This document shows positions 48,097 through 59,749 of a stretch of DNA of 64,000 nt, piece by piece. Position numbers and translations under genes: made by a program. Origin of the DNA: Ptychodera flava (taxonomy: Eukaryota > Hemichordata > Enteropneusta > Ptychoderidae); NCBI RefSeq assembly GCF_041260155.1, contig NW_027248277.1:21087877-21151876 (forward strand), given 5' to 3'. Every line of letters begins with the position of its first letter. Within the stretch, counting starts at the first letter, position 1. The notes under the pieces are model-generated. The model was not told where the DNA came from. It worked only from the letters and a program-made list of their open reading frames with translations, and did not search any database.

Positions 48097-48269
48097 CCTT
48101 TACTTAGCATCACCAGGACATTCACTATCACCAGATCTCTTCTATTTGCATTTTGTTGTTCAAGTGCCAGTTTTCCAAAATCTCGATCATGGAGAGTTGC
48201 TCTCAGCAACCTAGGTTGATACCCTGATGACCAAAGCAACTTCTTGAGATTTAGGAACATCGTTTTTTC
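48097..48269 (-). pseudogene. Decayed cytoplasmic-tail exon (unit 4)
   Basis: Homologous to 35648-35837 with the acceptor kept (TTTTTGTCAG). The frame entered from phase 2 hits a stop within six codons (CGA TGT TCC TAA), so the exon is broken. Nearby 47830-48060 matches the non-coding stretch next to the intact exon. Confidence 0.55.
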
Positions 48270-49294
48270 CTGACAAAAAGCAAATATTTTATTATATAAT
48301 AATATTGTCTACATATCTTTTGTCTTTCATGCACTCATTTATTGCCAGTAAAGCACAAAAAATGATGCTTAAATTACTTATAACTAGCCAAAGTCCAAAG
48401 TACGACACTGAACTGGTAAGTTTGAAGTCTAAAAATAGCTTTTTGCTGGTCAAGTTTGGCTCCACCTCAGAAATTATTTTTCATATAATATGAAAATAAG
48501 GGCTGTTTCTTTACAAATTAAAATTTGAACAAGCAAACAAACAACAAAGAAATCAAAGGACAACATACAGCGCGAGCAAGTCTTCAAGAAAGAGACAAAT
48601 GGTTCTCAGTGAATTTTTTGTTCAGTACCACGTGTCTCTAAGATAGACAAGCCATTGTCACATTGACAATTGTTCACTATCCCTGGACGTTCAATTGCAT
48701 TTCAGTCACATGCTGTATCAATTGTGGGCAAATATCTACAGGCTGATCAGAACATTCCCACTGAAAAGTTTGATATTGTCAGCCTCCCCAAGTATACGGC
48801 TATGGATGACTGTGGGTACAAAGGTATTGAATTACAATGAGCAACGTAGGTAGGTAAAAACATAGACCAGTGAGATTGTTGAAGGACCTTTTGGTGAATT
48901 TAATGATTTGTTCACTACTTTGTTTGTATGTCATTAAAACTTTCTTGTCCTACTCAGTGGAGCATGCTGAAATACCCACTATCCAGCTTATTCACCCTTA
49001 CGATAAAGACTAAAATTCTGTTGCTAACAGATATTCTATTGATATCTCTAGAAGTTCTATAGGAGTTTGTATAGTTTTGGCACCATATATTTCTATAGAA
49101 AAACAAGATTCCATAGAATTTTACAGAAGTTTATACAACATTATTATTATTAGGCAACAATGTAACAAAAATGAAATTAGGTCAATGAATTAGTAACAAA
49201 GTAACCAATATTACAGCATACTGCAGTGAAACAATTGGTAACAAAGTATTGAGTGAATGGAAGGCAAAACTGAGACAGGTAAGTACAAATAGAC

Positions 49295-49341
49295 ACAGAC
49301 AGGTAAATCCAATTCTCTACAGCTGTGCACGTACCATATCA
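49295..49341 (-). pseudogene. Decayed EGF exon (unit 4)
   Basis: The minus strand reads GGTACGTGCACAGCTGTAGA, then GAATTGGATTTACCTGTC. The Gly-Thr-Cys part is kept, but the shared extra T shifts the frame before the next cysteine, and the donor is lost. Confidence 0.5.
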
Positions 49342-49349
49342 GTTGATAT

Positions 49350-51217
49350 GTGTGGAATTGTGAGAATGAGGAAATTCATTAGCCTGTACAATCTCTGTCC
49401 TATGAGGCTTGCATAGGCATGATAGAGCAGAGACAGGTGTCAATGAGAGGAGTTATAACACTAATTACATTGAACTCAAGAGCACTAGTTTAAGAAATAT
49501 CATATGTATTTGAGCGTGGCGATGTGTTATTGATCCTATTGGCATGTCCATCTTCAAATAATTCAATAGAAATACGACAAACGACTATTGTGGTTGTAGG
49601 ATTCATGGCTTCAAAGACAGTTGCATTTAAACAGTTTAGTCTGACTGAGAAAAATTGTCATGCTTATATGTTGGTGCTTCAGCCAACATGATAACTTGGT
49701 CTGGCAAATGCATATTACCTTAATGAACTGTCAATTTAAAAACAATATATCAAGTAATATTATAATTATAACGCATAAACTTTATTTACAACTTGTGTTA
49801 CACATAAAATAGCTCTCTTTAAATAAGTTATTTCTCTTGAGAAAATCTAATAACAAAACTTGAAATAATAACAACAGCACACAACTGTGTAAAAATTGTA
49901 AAACAACATAAAGTGTAATGGCAAACACACACTGCCAAAACTCAGAAATCTGATAAAGGCAGAATGATAAAGGCATGGACAAAAATAATACATTTCACCT
50001 GTTTTCTCAACAGCTTTAAAAGGAAAAACAATCAAGATGCACTCTTCCTTTTTCTAATTTTCATAATCACTAGCAATTCTTTCATTTCAAGCTTGCCAAG
50101 CATTCTTTTTAATTTAAACTCTTGGAGCTGTAGTTTCATGCTCACTGAGTATTTTTTCTAAATAAGTAAATCCTATAGCTATACATCTGTTTGTACAGCA
50201 TTGTTGAACTTCACAATTTTCTGGGTTTTTTTGCTGAAAATATTTTTCAGAATTACTGGAAGCTAGAAATGAACATTAAAATTCAATATTTGGACTCAAA
50301 AAGTAAGTCAAATTGTTTGAGTCATAGTTGCCAGAGTCATTTCTCTTCACATGAAATCAAATTTTTGTTGAACTAGGACTCAAAATAAAATAACATACTT
50401 TCAAATCACAATTTTCATATGTCTCTGCTGTTAATTTCATGATATTAAACATTACCACATTGTTGAAAATCCTCCATTGTTAAATTCTAGCTCTGATATC
50501 ATTTGCAGTCTTCATTATTCATGTAAAATGTGAGCAACATTTTATGTTGTTTGTCAGTTGCCTGGCAAGTCAAAAGACGATGCCACCGCAAGGACCCCAT
50601 CAACACCCACCACAACGACACATCCCATGTCTCATATTTTGGCTTGGATAAGGGTTTAGGGTGGATATCCAGGAAGAACTGTGGTTGAACCACCATTGGT
50701 AGGACTTATTACCATGGTAAAGAAAGACATATTGTTATTTTGACTTCAGCATACGGAATAACAAAGTAAGTTGGTAAGAATTAATATTGGTATCACAGTT
50801 TTAAAGACCTTAATTCAATTTACAGAAATGAACAAAGCTGTAACACAGAAGCAAAGAAAATAAATTCTTGGCACATTTCTTTCTAAATTCTAGCTGCCTT
50901 TGGCAATTTATTCTATTTACATTCATCTGAAAAAATTGAATACTGCTAGGTAATTTTAATGGCAAAATGTAAACAAAAAGCTTTGTGACAAGCACACACA
51001 GTAATGTATCTTGTTGATACATAAATAAGACATATTCAAGATATTGGCATCAAGTCTTTGATTGGCTGTTGGTTTACCAAATTATACGGATTAGCCAATC
51101 AAGTAGCTTCTTACAAAGCCAATGCAAATTAAAGCATGAATGGCTGACTATGATTCGATGACTGTAAATAGTGAAGGCTGGCAAGTTATAATCTTCTCTG
51201 TAGTGAAAGATTATATA
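49350..51217. other. Shared non-coding module, unit 4
   Basis: Same landmarks as 24720-26570. The CCAAT/octamer block is at 51058-51190 (octamer 51122-51129). No conserved ORF. Confidence 0.5.
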
Positions 51218-51626
51218 CAACCCTTTTCAGAATTAGAGCGCGAAGCCACTGCAGTGAACTGCAATAAAACTGCTTACACTAATTAGTTTCAGCTGTAGCC
51301 GTGGCCACTTTGGTGTTGAACAAGGCTACTTGATAAATTCCAAAAAGTCTGCTTGTACAAAGGCAAAACTAGCTCTGTCTGAGGCTCGAGTTGTAAATGA
51401 GAGTTTACGATTGGCACCCTGTGTTCAAGATTAAGATACAATGTAACATTACCATGCACTAGTCCATGTACAAATCTTTTTTATTTCAACTTCCCAGACA
51501 AACTGTCTGCATGGGACATACAATGTTGTCGACTTTGCCGGCTGGCTACAGCTGAAACTAATTAGTGTGAGCAGTTTTATTGCAGTTCACTGCAGTGGCT
51601 TCGCGCTCTAATTCTGAAAAGGGTTG
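51218..51626. mobile_element. 409-bp MITE with 83-bp terminal inverted repeats, TA duplication
   Basis: The left repeat at 51218-51300 (starts CAACCCTTTTCAGAATTAGA) and right repeat at 51544-51626 match over 83 bp with one mismatch (T/C). TA lies on both sides (51216-51217 and 51627-51628). The paralogous site at 40943-40960 reads GATTATATAATAGCAC, exactly the sequence predicted before insertion. The ~243 bp interior has no coding capacity. TA duplication suggests a Tc1/mariner-type transposase in trans (inference). Confidence 0.93.
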
Positions 51627-53244
51627 TAATAGCACACATGATTCAAAAGTCCTCATCATTTTAAACATTACAGTCTGAAAAATAACAATAAATAGAAAAT
51701 GTTTTATTCAACAAAATTGCAAATAAATGTTAACAAAAAAATTCCCATTTTTACTTTTACAGGATGTGATGAAAAATTACCAGTCATGCAAGAAAGCTTA
51801 GTTTTGTAGTGGTCATTGACTACAAACAATCTTATTTTTTGATTGAAAGTACCGTGTTTTGTACAAGCAAACATCATACTGTAAAGAGTTTTGACAAGGT
51901 TCAAATGAGAAAAGTGGTAAGACTTGAGAAATCTTCTGATCGTCACTCTCTGTAATCTAGTATTTTCTTGATGATGTACTGCAGCGGACAACATAACTGA
52001 CCTGATTTTGTTGATAAAATCAGGGTTTTTCTTCAAAGTTGTACTTAGAAGAAAGGTTACATTACAAAAGTAATGGATGGGAGCAGTGTGAGGTTTATGG
52101 AGAAATGCCTGTTTTGGGAACAATATCTTTAATGACTTCTTATTCCTAAACTAGAGACCTTCAACATTTGAATTTCACATTCAAGTTTGTCTTTTAGCCC
52201 CTGCCATCAAAGTTTGGTAGACATGAAACTGCAGGAGCATTTTCAGATACTTGTGTAAATTTTGAAGTATTTATATACGGTAGTTTAGTAATGTTGGTTA
52301 TCTGCAAATGTAAGCTCATCTGCTTTCCTCTTTTTGCACTGCACTTGTTTTTGAGGGTATTTTGTAATGTTGCAACTTTCAGCTACAGGGCACCTAACAC
52401 TTTTGATAATTTTGAACAATTAAAAGATCTAATTCTCTTACATTAGTTTCATCATGTTCAAAATGAAGGTCGTTTGTGTGAAAACTTGGTGCATTTATGA
52501 GAACTAGAAGTGAAAAATGGATATAGGTGCCTTGCTGTTTAACAGAGTGACTGACACGTCACTTTGTCATTGAAGACAGGGTTTCAGAGATATGCAAGCC
52601 TTACATGGATACAACATTCAACATTACTTAGGTAGTCTCATGTCACAGGGGTTTTGATAAGTTTTGTAAATTTACAGAAATGTCGGTATCTTTATTTGCA
52701 TATGCAAAATTACTTGTACCGGTATGGTATTATAGTATAAAGGCAATGGTATGATGTGATCAATAGTTGAACCCAGAGTCATTAAATAAAGTTCTTGTAC
52801 ATGTCTCAACTATTTCAACAGAAAATTAATGTCTCCCAGTGAATCAAATAATAAGGACCAGGTGAGACAGTTTTGAAAAATAATTTGATTTATGAGAAAG
52901 ATGTTGGGGAGATGTATTTCTCAGTTCTGATTTTACATCTAATTATTATAAACCTGAGGAATACATATGAATTATTTTAACCACACTGGTTCCTTTAATG
53001 TCTCAGACAAATTTACACCTTTTACTGCAAATAATTCATTCAAATCACATACTGCAGTCTATAGAATTGTAGGACCTATGTACTACAAATCATTATCAAA
53101 ACAATTTCAGAAGTTCGAAATACGGACCGTATTGTTCTGTTTAGGCCTACAGAAAAAAAATGGTTCAGTTCAATGAGTGACCTCATTGTGTACAAATCAT
53201 CAAGAATTATGGGTAACATCACTTCCTATGCTATGTGGATACCC
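51627..53244. other. Module end and 5' flank of TRIM copy 5
   Basis: Paralogous to 26580-28690 in part. Contains the older MITE copy at 52305-52460 and the tract 51819-52190 that is nearly identical to 61148-61519. About 0.7 kb including the leader-like block is missing relative to unit 1: sequence jumps near 53086 from TATGTACTACAAA to CATTATCAAAACAATTTCAG. No gene seen. Confidence 0.5.
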
Positions 53245-53417
53245 TGATCAAAAAATAGGTCACCTCGAACTCCCTAGCTGAGTGTATGAAATCGTATAGA
53301 ATTTGCTTAGTTAGTGATTCATGTGACATATTAAACAGTATTTGCAATATCTTGTTGAGGGGCCTTATATCAGCTGTGTACGTGTCTCAGTGTGGTTTAC
53401 TGATACACCTATGCACA
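53245..53417 (+). promoter_or_regulatory. Conserved proximal 5' region of TRIM copy 5
   Basis: TGATCAAAAAATAGGTCACC block. The AP-1-like site is changed to TGATTCA. CGTGTCTCAG stands before the start. The open frame extends upstream to 53286, but that part is not conserved. Confidence 0.4.
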
Positions 53418-55621
53418 ATGGCTGCTACTTCAGAATGCAAAGTTTTGGAAGAAATCGGTGAAGATTTCCTGTGTTGTACCATATGTCTGCAGCTGTTCAA
53501 GTCTCCTAAAATTCTACCATGTCTGCATACATTCTGTGAGCAGTGTTTAGTCACACTGGTTGAGAAGATTGGATCTCTAACCTGTCCAGAATGTCGAAAG
53601 CAATATCACCTTCCTGTTGGAGGAGTGCCAGCGATAAAAGGCAACTTCTTTATGAGCAATCTGGTTGAAATATTCAAGCAACGACTGGAGTCCATGCAGG
53701 GAACTGAGATCAAATGTGAAGGCTGCCAACAGAATACAGCCACTCACAGGTGTGTGGAGTGTAAATGTTATCTTTGTGACAACTGTGTTAGGGCACATAA
53801 AAATCTGCCTCTAACACGGACACATCAACTTCTGACCATTGGAGAATATGAAACAGCAAAATCAACCAGTCCAGTAACACTACAAGCAGTGGAATATTGC
53901 AGTGTTCATCCTAAGAATGAAATTGAATTCTACTGTGAAACCTGTCAGGTACCTGTCTGTACAAACTGCACCATAGTCAAACACCGTATACCAGAACATG
54001 TACACAGAGACTTGAAAGATGCAGCAGATGAGTATCTTACAGAATTGAAAGCCATGGTTGACAAACTGAAAGTGAAAGAACAGGAAACTGAAAAGAACAA
54101 AACCCTGGCTAAGCAGATACACGCTGATCTTACAGAACAATGCAGCAGGGAAGAAAGGAAGGTGAGAATGAAAGCAGAAGAAATCATCAAGAAAATAAAG
54201 AGAGAGGAGCAGAGCCTGAGAGATGAGCTGAAAACAATTACAAAATGAAAATAAAAGAGCAGCTGCTGATATCGATGAGACGGAATTAAAACATGGAAAC
54301 ATAAAGAGTGCAGGCAATTACATAGAGACACTGATGCATCATGGGAATGCTGGTCAAATTCTCTCAACAAGGCATGATGTTGACACTCGTATCAAGCAAC
54401 TGATTACCATGGAAACCACACTAAAAACTGACTATGAGGACTTCATATTCACACCACATGATGAGCTCTGTGAGCATGGAATTCTGGAATACTGAATCTG
54501 ATGTGTGTATGCCAAAATGTACAACTGAAAACATTCCAAAACAACTCCTGAAAGGTGACTCTGCAGACCTACTGATCACAACCAGAGATTCCACAGGAAA
54601 ACCAAGTCATCCCAAAACAACAAGTGAAAGCAAAGGTAAGAAAACCTGATGCATCATGGGAAGACATCAATGTCGTCAATAACAGAGATGGTACACACAC
54701 AGTCAGGGTGGCTGGACAATCGGATGGAAAATATCAAGTTACCATGACAATAGGAAATCAACCAATACCAGGCTGTCCTGTCATCATACCTGTCATCAAA
54801 GGATTGCTGAAGACCATCGGCGGTCAAGGAAGTGCCATGGGACAGTACAACAATCCCTACGGTGTGGCCATAAACAAAGACAGAGACATTGTCACTGCAG
54901 ATACCAGCAATAATAGGTTGCAGATAACCAACAGTGCAGGAACATTTAAGAAAATTTTGGAATTCAAACAGTTTGATAAGCCTTTCACACCATGTGACAT
55001 TGCTGTATCAAGAGATAATACATACTATAGTTTAGATGACAACAATAATCAAGTAGTTGTCAGTGATGAGAATGGACATGTCATCAGATACTTTGGACAA
55101 AATGAGTTGAAAAATCCATGTGGTATTGGGATTAGTCCTGTAGATGGCAATGTCTATGTGACAGACAGGGGTGGGCATTGTGTCAGGGTTTATACAAAAC
55201 ATGGCAAATACCTTAGATCATTTGGGTCAAAAGGTAAAGGTCAAGGGCAATTCAATGGCCCTGGGGTGTAGTCATAGCAACTACTGGAATGGTATTTGTA
55301 GCAGACTACAATAACCAGCGTATCCAGGTATTCAATGCACATGACCAGTATTTGTATTCCTTTGATTGTCAGAGTGGGGATGGTAAGATGAGATACCCAA
55401 GGGGAATAGCAATTGAAAATGATGAACACGTCTATGTTACTACTGAATACCCTAGTAGTAGTCTACTGAAGTTTGAGAGTAGTGGTAAGTTTGTTTGTCG
55501 TATTGATACTTATAGTGATGGGCTGAATGACCCCACTGGCATAGCACTGACAGATGATGTACCTTGCAGGGTTGTTGTAGCTGATAAGAACAACCACCGC
55601 ATCAAAGTGTTTGTACAGTGA
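53418..55621 (+). pseudogene. TRIM-NHL copy 5, multiple one-base indels
   Basis: The conserved ATG is at 53418. RING, B-boxes and most of the coiled coil are open to 54248. Comparison with copies 2 and 4 gives six one-base indels: losses near 54233 (GAAAACAATT for GAAAAACAATT), 54251 (AAAATAAAAG for AAAATTAAAAG), 54486 and 54497 (TCTGGAATACTGAATC region), a gain near 54602 (AAAACC for AAAAC) and a loss near 55254 (CAATGGCC for CAATTGGCC). Between them each segment is open and conserved, through filamin domain and all NHL repeats to the TGA at 55619-55621. No nonsense substitution was found. It is either a recently dead copy or one with indel errors in the assembly. Confidence 0.87.
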
Positions 55622-56326
55622 TAACATCACAATAAATTGTACCAGACTGTGTTTTGTTGATTGATATTGGTCAAATCCAAAGACAAAGATCGACATCTTT
55701 CATGCAAAGGTTGACGCATGGGTGATTCCTTCTTCATTTGCTGGCAACTGAATCCCACGATTAAATCGTTTGCTGAGGAAAGTCGAAATCAATTTCCTTA
55801 CAATAGTAATGGATTTAGGCTTTTTCTTTTGGTAAAAAAAATCATGATGTAAATAGGCAAAACAATGGCTTGTTTATGTTTTGATCAAGCTCAACCACCT
55901 ATAATGCTTTCCTGGTTTTTATTTGCACACAGTTAAAAACATTCAGAGACATTTTACTTTTACTTCATTCATGAAGGATGTTTGTATTCACGTCATATTC
56001 TTCCATTTTCAGACAAAACCCTTTCTTTTTGTATTTTCCTCTGTTCATTGTAAGAAAAAAGTGGGTAGATGGGGGTAATGTGTACATGGAATTCTTCTAT
56101 CTTCACTTGGAAAGTTCAGGTAGAATTCACCCAGGGGACAAATACTCGGACTCTCAAACTGTTACAATTCTTATCTGATATACCACTTGTGACGGCTCAA
56201 TTTAAACCCATTGGAGTAAGAAACACTCTCAACATTCTAAAATATACCAATTGTACTTCATTGATTTATACCAATACATTTGCTCTTAAGATAATATGTG
56301 ATCAAGATTTGGATACAATATAAGAT

Positions 56327-56330
<4 letters not shown>

Positions 56331-56389
<59 letters not shown>

Positions 56390-56480
56390 AATACCGGTAT
56401 GTATGTATGTATGTATGTATGTATGTATGTATGTATGTATGTATGTATGTACCGGTATGTATGTATGTATATATTTGTGT
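56331..56480. repeat. (AT)n followed by (ATGT)n microsatellite
   Basis: (AT)n at about 56331-56378, then about 20 ATGT units to 56470, interrupted twice by ACCGGTATG. Confidence 0.9.
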
Positions 56481-56829
56481 GTGTGTGTCCTAAATACAAT
56501 GCAACCATTGTGTCAAATTTGTTCAAGTTTGCTTGTGACTATTTCATTTTAGTACTTCTACCTTGGTAACAGTATAAGAAAGGCAAATGTTTTGATTTCA
56601 CATTTTATTGTGTGAAATTCGTTTCACTCTCATAAAGCACACTGTCTTAACTATTTCATTAATTGAAATAAACGAAAATTTGTAATACATCACACATTCT
56701 AACAATTTAGTTTAACCTGAATTTACTTTGCATCATTGTCGGATATAGAACATCATAGTAAGATTTCCTTTGCTTTGAAGTGTCGTGTTTTTTGTTAATT
56801 TCACTGTGTAATTGTTTCTTTATTAAAGC

Positions 56830-56835
56830 AATAAA
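56830..56835 (+). terminator. Conserved distal poly(A) signal, copy 5
   Basis: AATAAA in TTAAAGCAATAAATCAGTAT, 1.2 kb after the stop. Homologous to copies 1-3. Confidence 0.45.
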
Positions 56836-57424
56836 TCAGTATTTTCTTCATTAAATATTGAGTGAAATTGTGTCACTGATGTGTAAGATGTACAGGTTGT
56901 ACTCATATATTGTTTGATTGACACTGAATGCAATGTTAACAGTTAAATTTATACCATATATTGGACACGAAGAGCCAAAGTGGTCCAAGGCCACTACTCA
57001 CTTAAACCTTGGTCATGGAAAGATAAGGTAATGGGAAAAAACAAATTGGGGAGCAGGTCATTTGATGATTATTGTCAGGTTTCAGATCCTGCATGATATA
57101 TCCCTGCTGTCAAGGAAGGAATGAAATCAGTGATTGTCACAAAAAACCCTCACGAAACAACAATAACAACAAACCAACTTGGTGTGTGATGATGTAGCCC
57201 TGTTGGTGCAAGGAGGGCATGCTATAAACCTTGAACTCTGAGATACAGTCTATGAACACAAAATAAAAAGAGTATTATGTAGTAAACAATGGGATTTTAA
57301 AGCCAAATCATGGTGGTGAAAGGGTAAAACACTTTGACCGTTGTATATTGTCACTATTTTCATTACTAACTTGAATCATCAAACCCAGGAATGTTTATGA
57401 AAGTTCCAATCTAATGAAAAATTT

Positions 57425-57612
57425 ATCCTATTAAAAGTTCAACATCACCAGGACGTTACCCTATTACCGGATCACTCCTATTTGCATTTTGTTGTTTCGG
57501 TTCTAGTTTTTTAAAATCCCAACCATGGAGCACGACTCTGAGCAACCCAGGTTGATACCCTGATGACCATAGCAACTCTTCTTCTCAAGGTGTTGGGACA
57601 TCGTTTTTCCCC
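57425..57612 (-). pseudogene. Decayed cytoplasmic-tail exon (unit 5)
   Basis: Homologous to 35648-35837 (CTTGAGAAGAAGAG, CATCAGGGTATCAACCTGGG and GATGTTGAACTTTTAATAGG on the minus strand). The acceptor AG is lost (CGG) and the donor changed to GGATAA. Confidence 0.55.
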
Positions 57613-58455
57613 GACTTGGGCAAATCAATAAAATTTTATGTAACATGATAATATTGTCCACATATCTGTTGTCTTTTGTTCAGTACCTCATATCTGTATG
57701 AGATCATTGACAAGCAATTGCCACATTCATACTTGTTCATTATGCCTGGAAGTCCAATTGTATTTTAGTCACATTCTGTATAAAATTGTCTACAAGCTAA
57801 TATCAGAACATTTCCTGTGAAAAGTTTGATGTTTGTCAGATTCCAAAAGTATATGACTCTGGATGACTGTAGGTACAAAGGTATTGCACCACCGGCAGAG
57901 GTATAGGTTAAAATGCGGACTTCAGTCAGATTCTGCTACTTGTATGAAGAACTTTTTGTCACCTTGTTAAGCGGCAGTGAGTTAATATAAATGATTGTTT
58001 TCACTACTTTTGTTTGTAAGGTTGTAAGTTCTTGTTCTTCTCTGTAGAGCATGCTGAAACACCCACTTATAATCTAGCTCCACCCTTACGACAAAGACTT
58101 CATAGCATTCTATAGAAATCTACAGCTTACAGACTCTCTTTAGCTTTTAAAAGTTCTATAAGAGTTCATAAGAGTTTGGTACCATTTTCTATAGAATATA
58201 ATGATTCTATATAATTGTATAGAGGTCTATACAACATTTTCGTAAAGGTTTACACTACATATATATCTATTAAGTGCAGTTATTGTTCAAATTTGAATTC
58301 TGGTCTGAACCAAAAATTCACTTGTCAGCAACAACAATGAAATATAGATGTGCAGGCTGAGTTGATGTGCTCAACAGTGCATGTACAGAGTCCATATACA
58401 AACAGAATTCGGTCATTCTTAGGGTATGTAAAGTGGTACTTCTTACTATTCAATT

Positions 58456-58496
58456 CAAGATCCTCTTCTGTTACCAACATATCCACAAGGACACCT
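58456..58496 (-). pseudogene. Decayed C-terminal EGF exon (unit 5)
   Basis: The minus strand reads GTGTCCTTGTGGATATGTTG after a TTTACAG acceptor, with the same 8-nt deletion as the unit 2 copy. In the expected phase it stops after Gly-Ser (TCT TGA), before any membrane helix. Confidence 0.55.
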
Positions 58497-58562
58497 GTAA
58501 ATAAAAAATATGTAAATATCTACAGATATCAGATGACAGACCAGCATATTAATACCTCCCAT

Positions 58563-59136
58563 TGTTATGTAGGTCATTTCCCCCCACACTCATCATGACC
58601 TGAGTTCAATTAGTCTAGAACATTCTCAAGGTCACTGCCCTTAGTGACCTCACAACCTTGAATTCAATTAGTCATGTTTGGAATGTTCTAGAAATTTAAT
58701 TAGTTGTGTAAGAGAGATAATTTTAGAACAGTAATTAGCATGTCAATAAAAGTTCTAGATTGTTCTTATATGCATGTGTATAAAAGGGACTTGCACAGCT
58801 TCCAGTCAGACTTTTGGGATCGTGTCTCTTGTGTGTTACTAAACTCCAGCAGTAGTCATTCTCAAGACTTTTCAAGACCTTCACTGTCAACGCTGGATTT
58901 ATACTGTGGACTTTGTGCAGCTTCAAGCCTGCAAGCCAAAGGACTGTTCATTCATCCGACTGACTGTTACAACTCTGAGACTGGAGCTTTGCCGTCCCAG
59001 CTGAGATAAGTAGTCTGTACACTTTTAAAGTTTATATTCTATCCAAGACTTAGCAATTAGTTTTATTTTCGTAATAAATTTTGTTTAAACGGAAACTGTT
59101 GAGTTCACCCTTTGTTCGTTTTCTCTGCACGTAACA
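58563..59136 (+). mobile_element. Solo LTR (fossil LTR retrotransposon)
   Basis: About 574 bp with TG...CA ends in a short inverted repeat (TGTTATG and CGTAACA). A TATAAAAGG promoter-like box lies near 58780 and an AATAAA near 59072, in the order expected of an LTR. The flanks CCAT and ACAT are a possible worn target duplication. The paralogous point in unit 2 (about 23990-24020) lacks it, so it postdates the duplication of these units. No internal region is present, as after LTR-LTR recombination. Family not resolved; Ty3/Gypsy-type is possible. Confidence 0.72.
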
Positions 59137-59691
59137 ACATACATACAGCAAAATGGGAATAAATTATCTTAATCAAAATGTTTATCAAACACAAACAATG
59201 CAGTGAGATGATTGAGTGTAAAATACACTGCTCACATGAAAATTGCTAACAAGCTATGACAGTAGGTAATAAGGAGTGCAAAGCAGTAAGTAAAGATTGG
59301 GTTCATGCCGGGGTGATCATGATAGAGTAGAGCAGTCGGGGTGCAAAATCATAGAATTTGTAAATTAAGTAGCCAAAATGATTTGATTGTAGGTTGCAAA
59401 TTTGGTAACATAGTAATTGCCATGGATTTAGCCAAAACGTTTCAAGTACGTTACACAATGTGAAGTCACAGGCAACTAAGTCATCAAGTACTTGATACTA
59501 TGCTACAGAGCTGGTAACAAGTATAAACCAAACTTACTGGATACAAAGTCACAGAATTTGCAACAATGTAACAAGAGAAATGAAATTAGGTCATAGAACT
59601 TGTAAAAAGTAACCAATATTACAGCATGGTAACAAAGTTTGAGTGAATGGAATTAAGGCACAACTGCGATAGGTAAGTACATAGACACTTA

Positions 59692-59738
59692 CCACCAGGT
59701 AAATCCAACTCTCTACAGCTGTGTATTACCATATCAGT
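59692..59738 (-). pseudogene. Decayed EGF exon (unit 5)
   Basis: The minus strand reads ATACACAGCTGTAGAGAGTT, then GGATTTACCTGGTGG and GTAAGT. It shares the extra T of the other decayed copies. Confidence 0.5.
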
Positions 59739-59749
59739 GGTGAGGAATT

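Larger units (their letters stand above)
55622..57400 (+). other. 3' flank of TRIM copy 5
   Basis: Paralogous to the flanks of copies 1-3. No gene seen apart from the signals and repeats listed. Confidence 0.5.

Noticed and set aside
49782-50035. Repeated hydrophobic minus-strand open frames (at 25.1, 39.5, 49.8 and 60.2 kb)
   Set aside because: They lie in the shared non-coding module, differ in length and frame between units, and show no codon-level constraint.
51704-52123. 139-codon and 114-codon minus-strand open frames at 51.7-52.1 and 61.1-61.5 kb with a shared protein segment
   Set aside because: Their identity comes from a near-identical DNA tract. Homologous sequence at 26.8 and 41.2 kb does not keep the frame.
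53286-53417. Longer N-termini for TRIM copies 1, 5 and 6 using upstream ATGs (8160, 53286, 63328)
   Set aside because: The extensions are not alike, and the upstream sequence is closed in intact copies 2 and 4. The CACAATGGCTGC start is conserved in all six.
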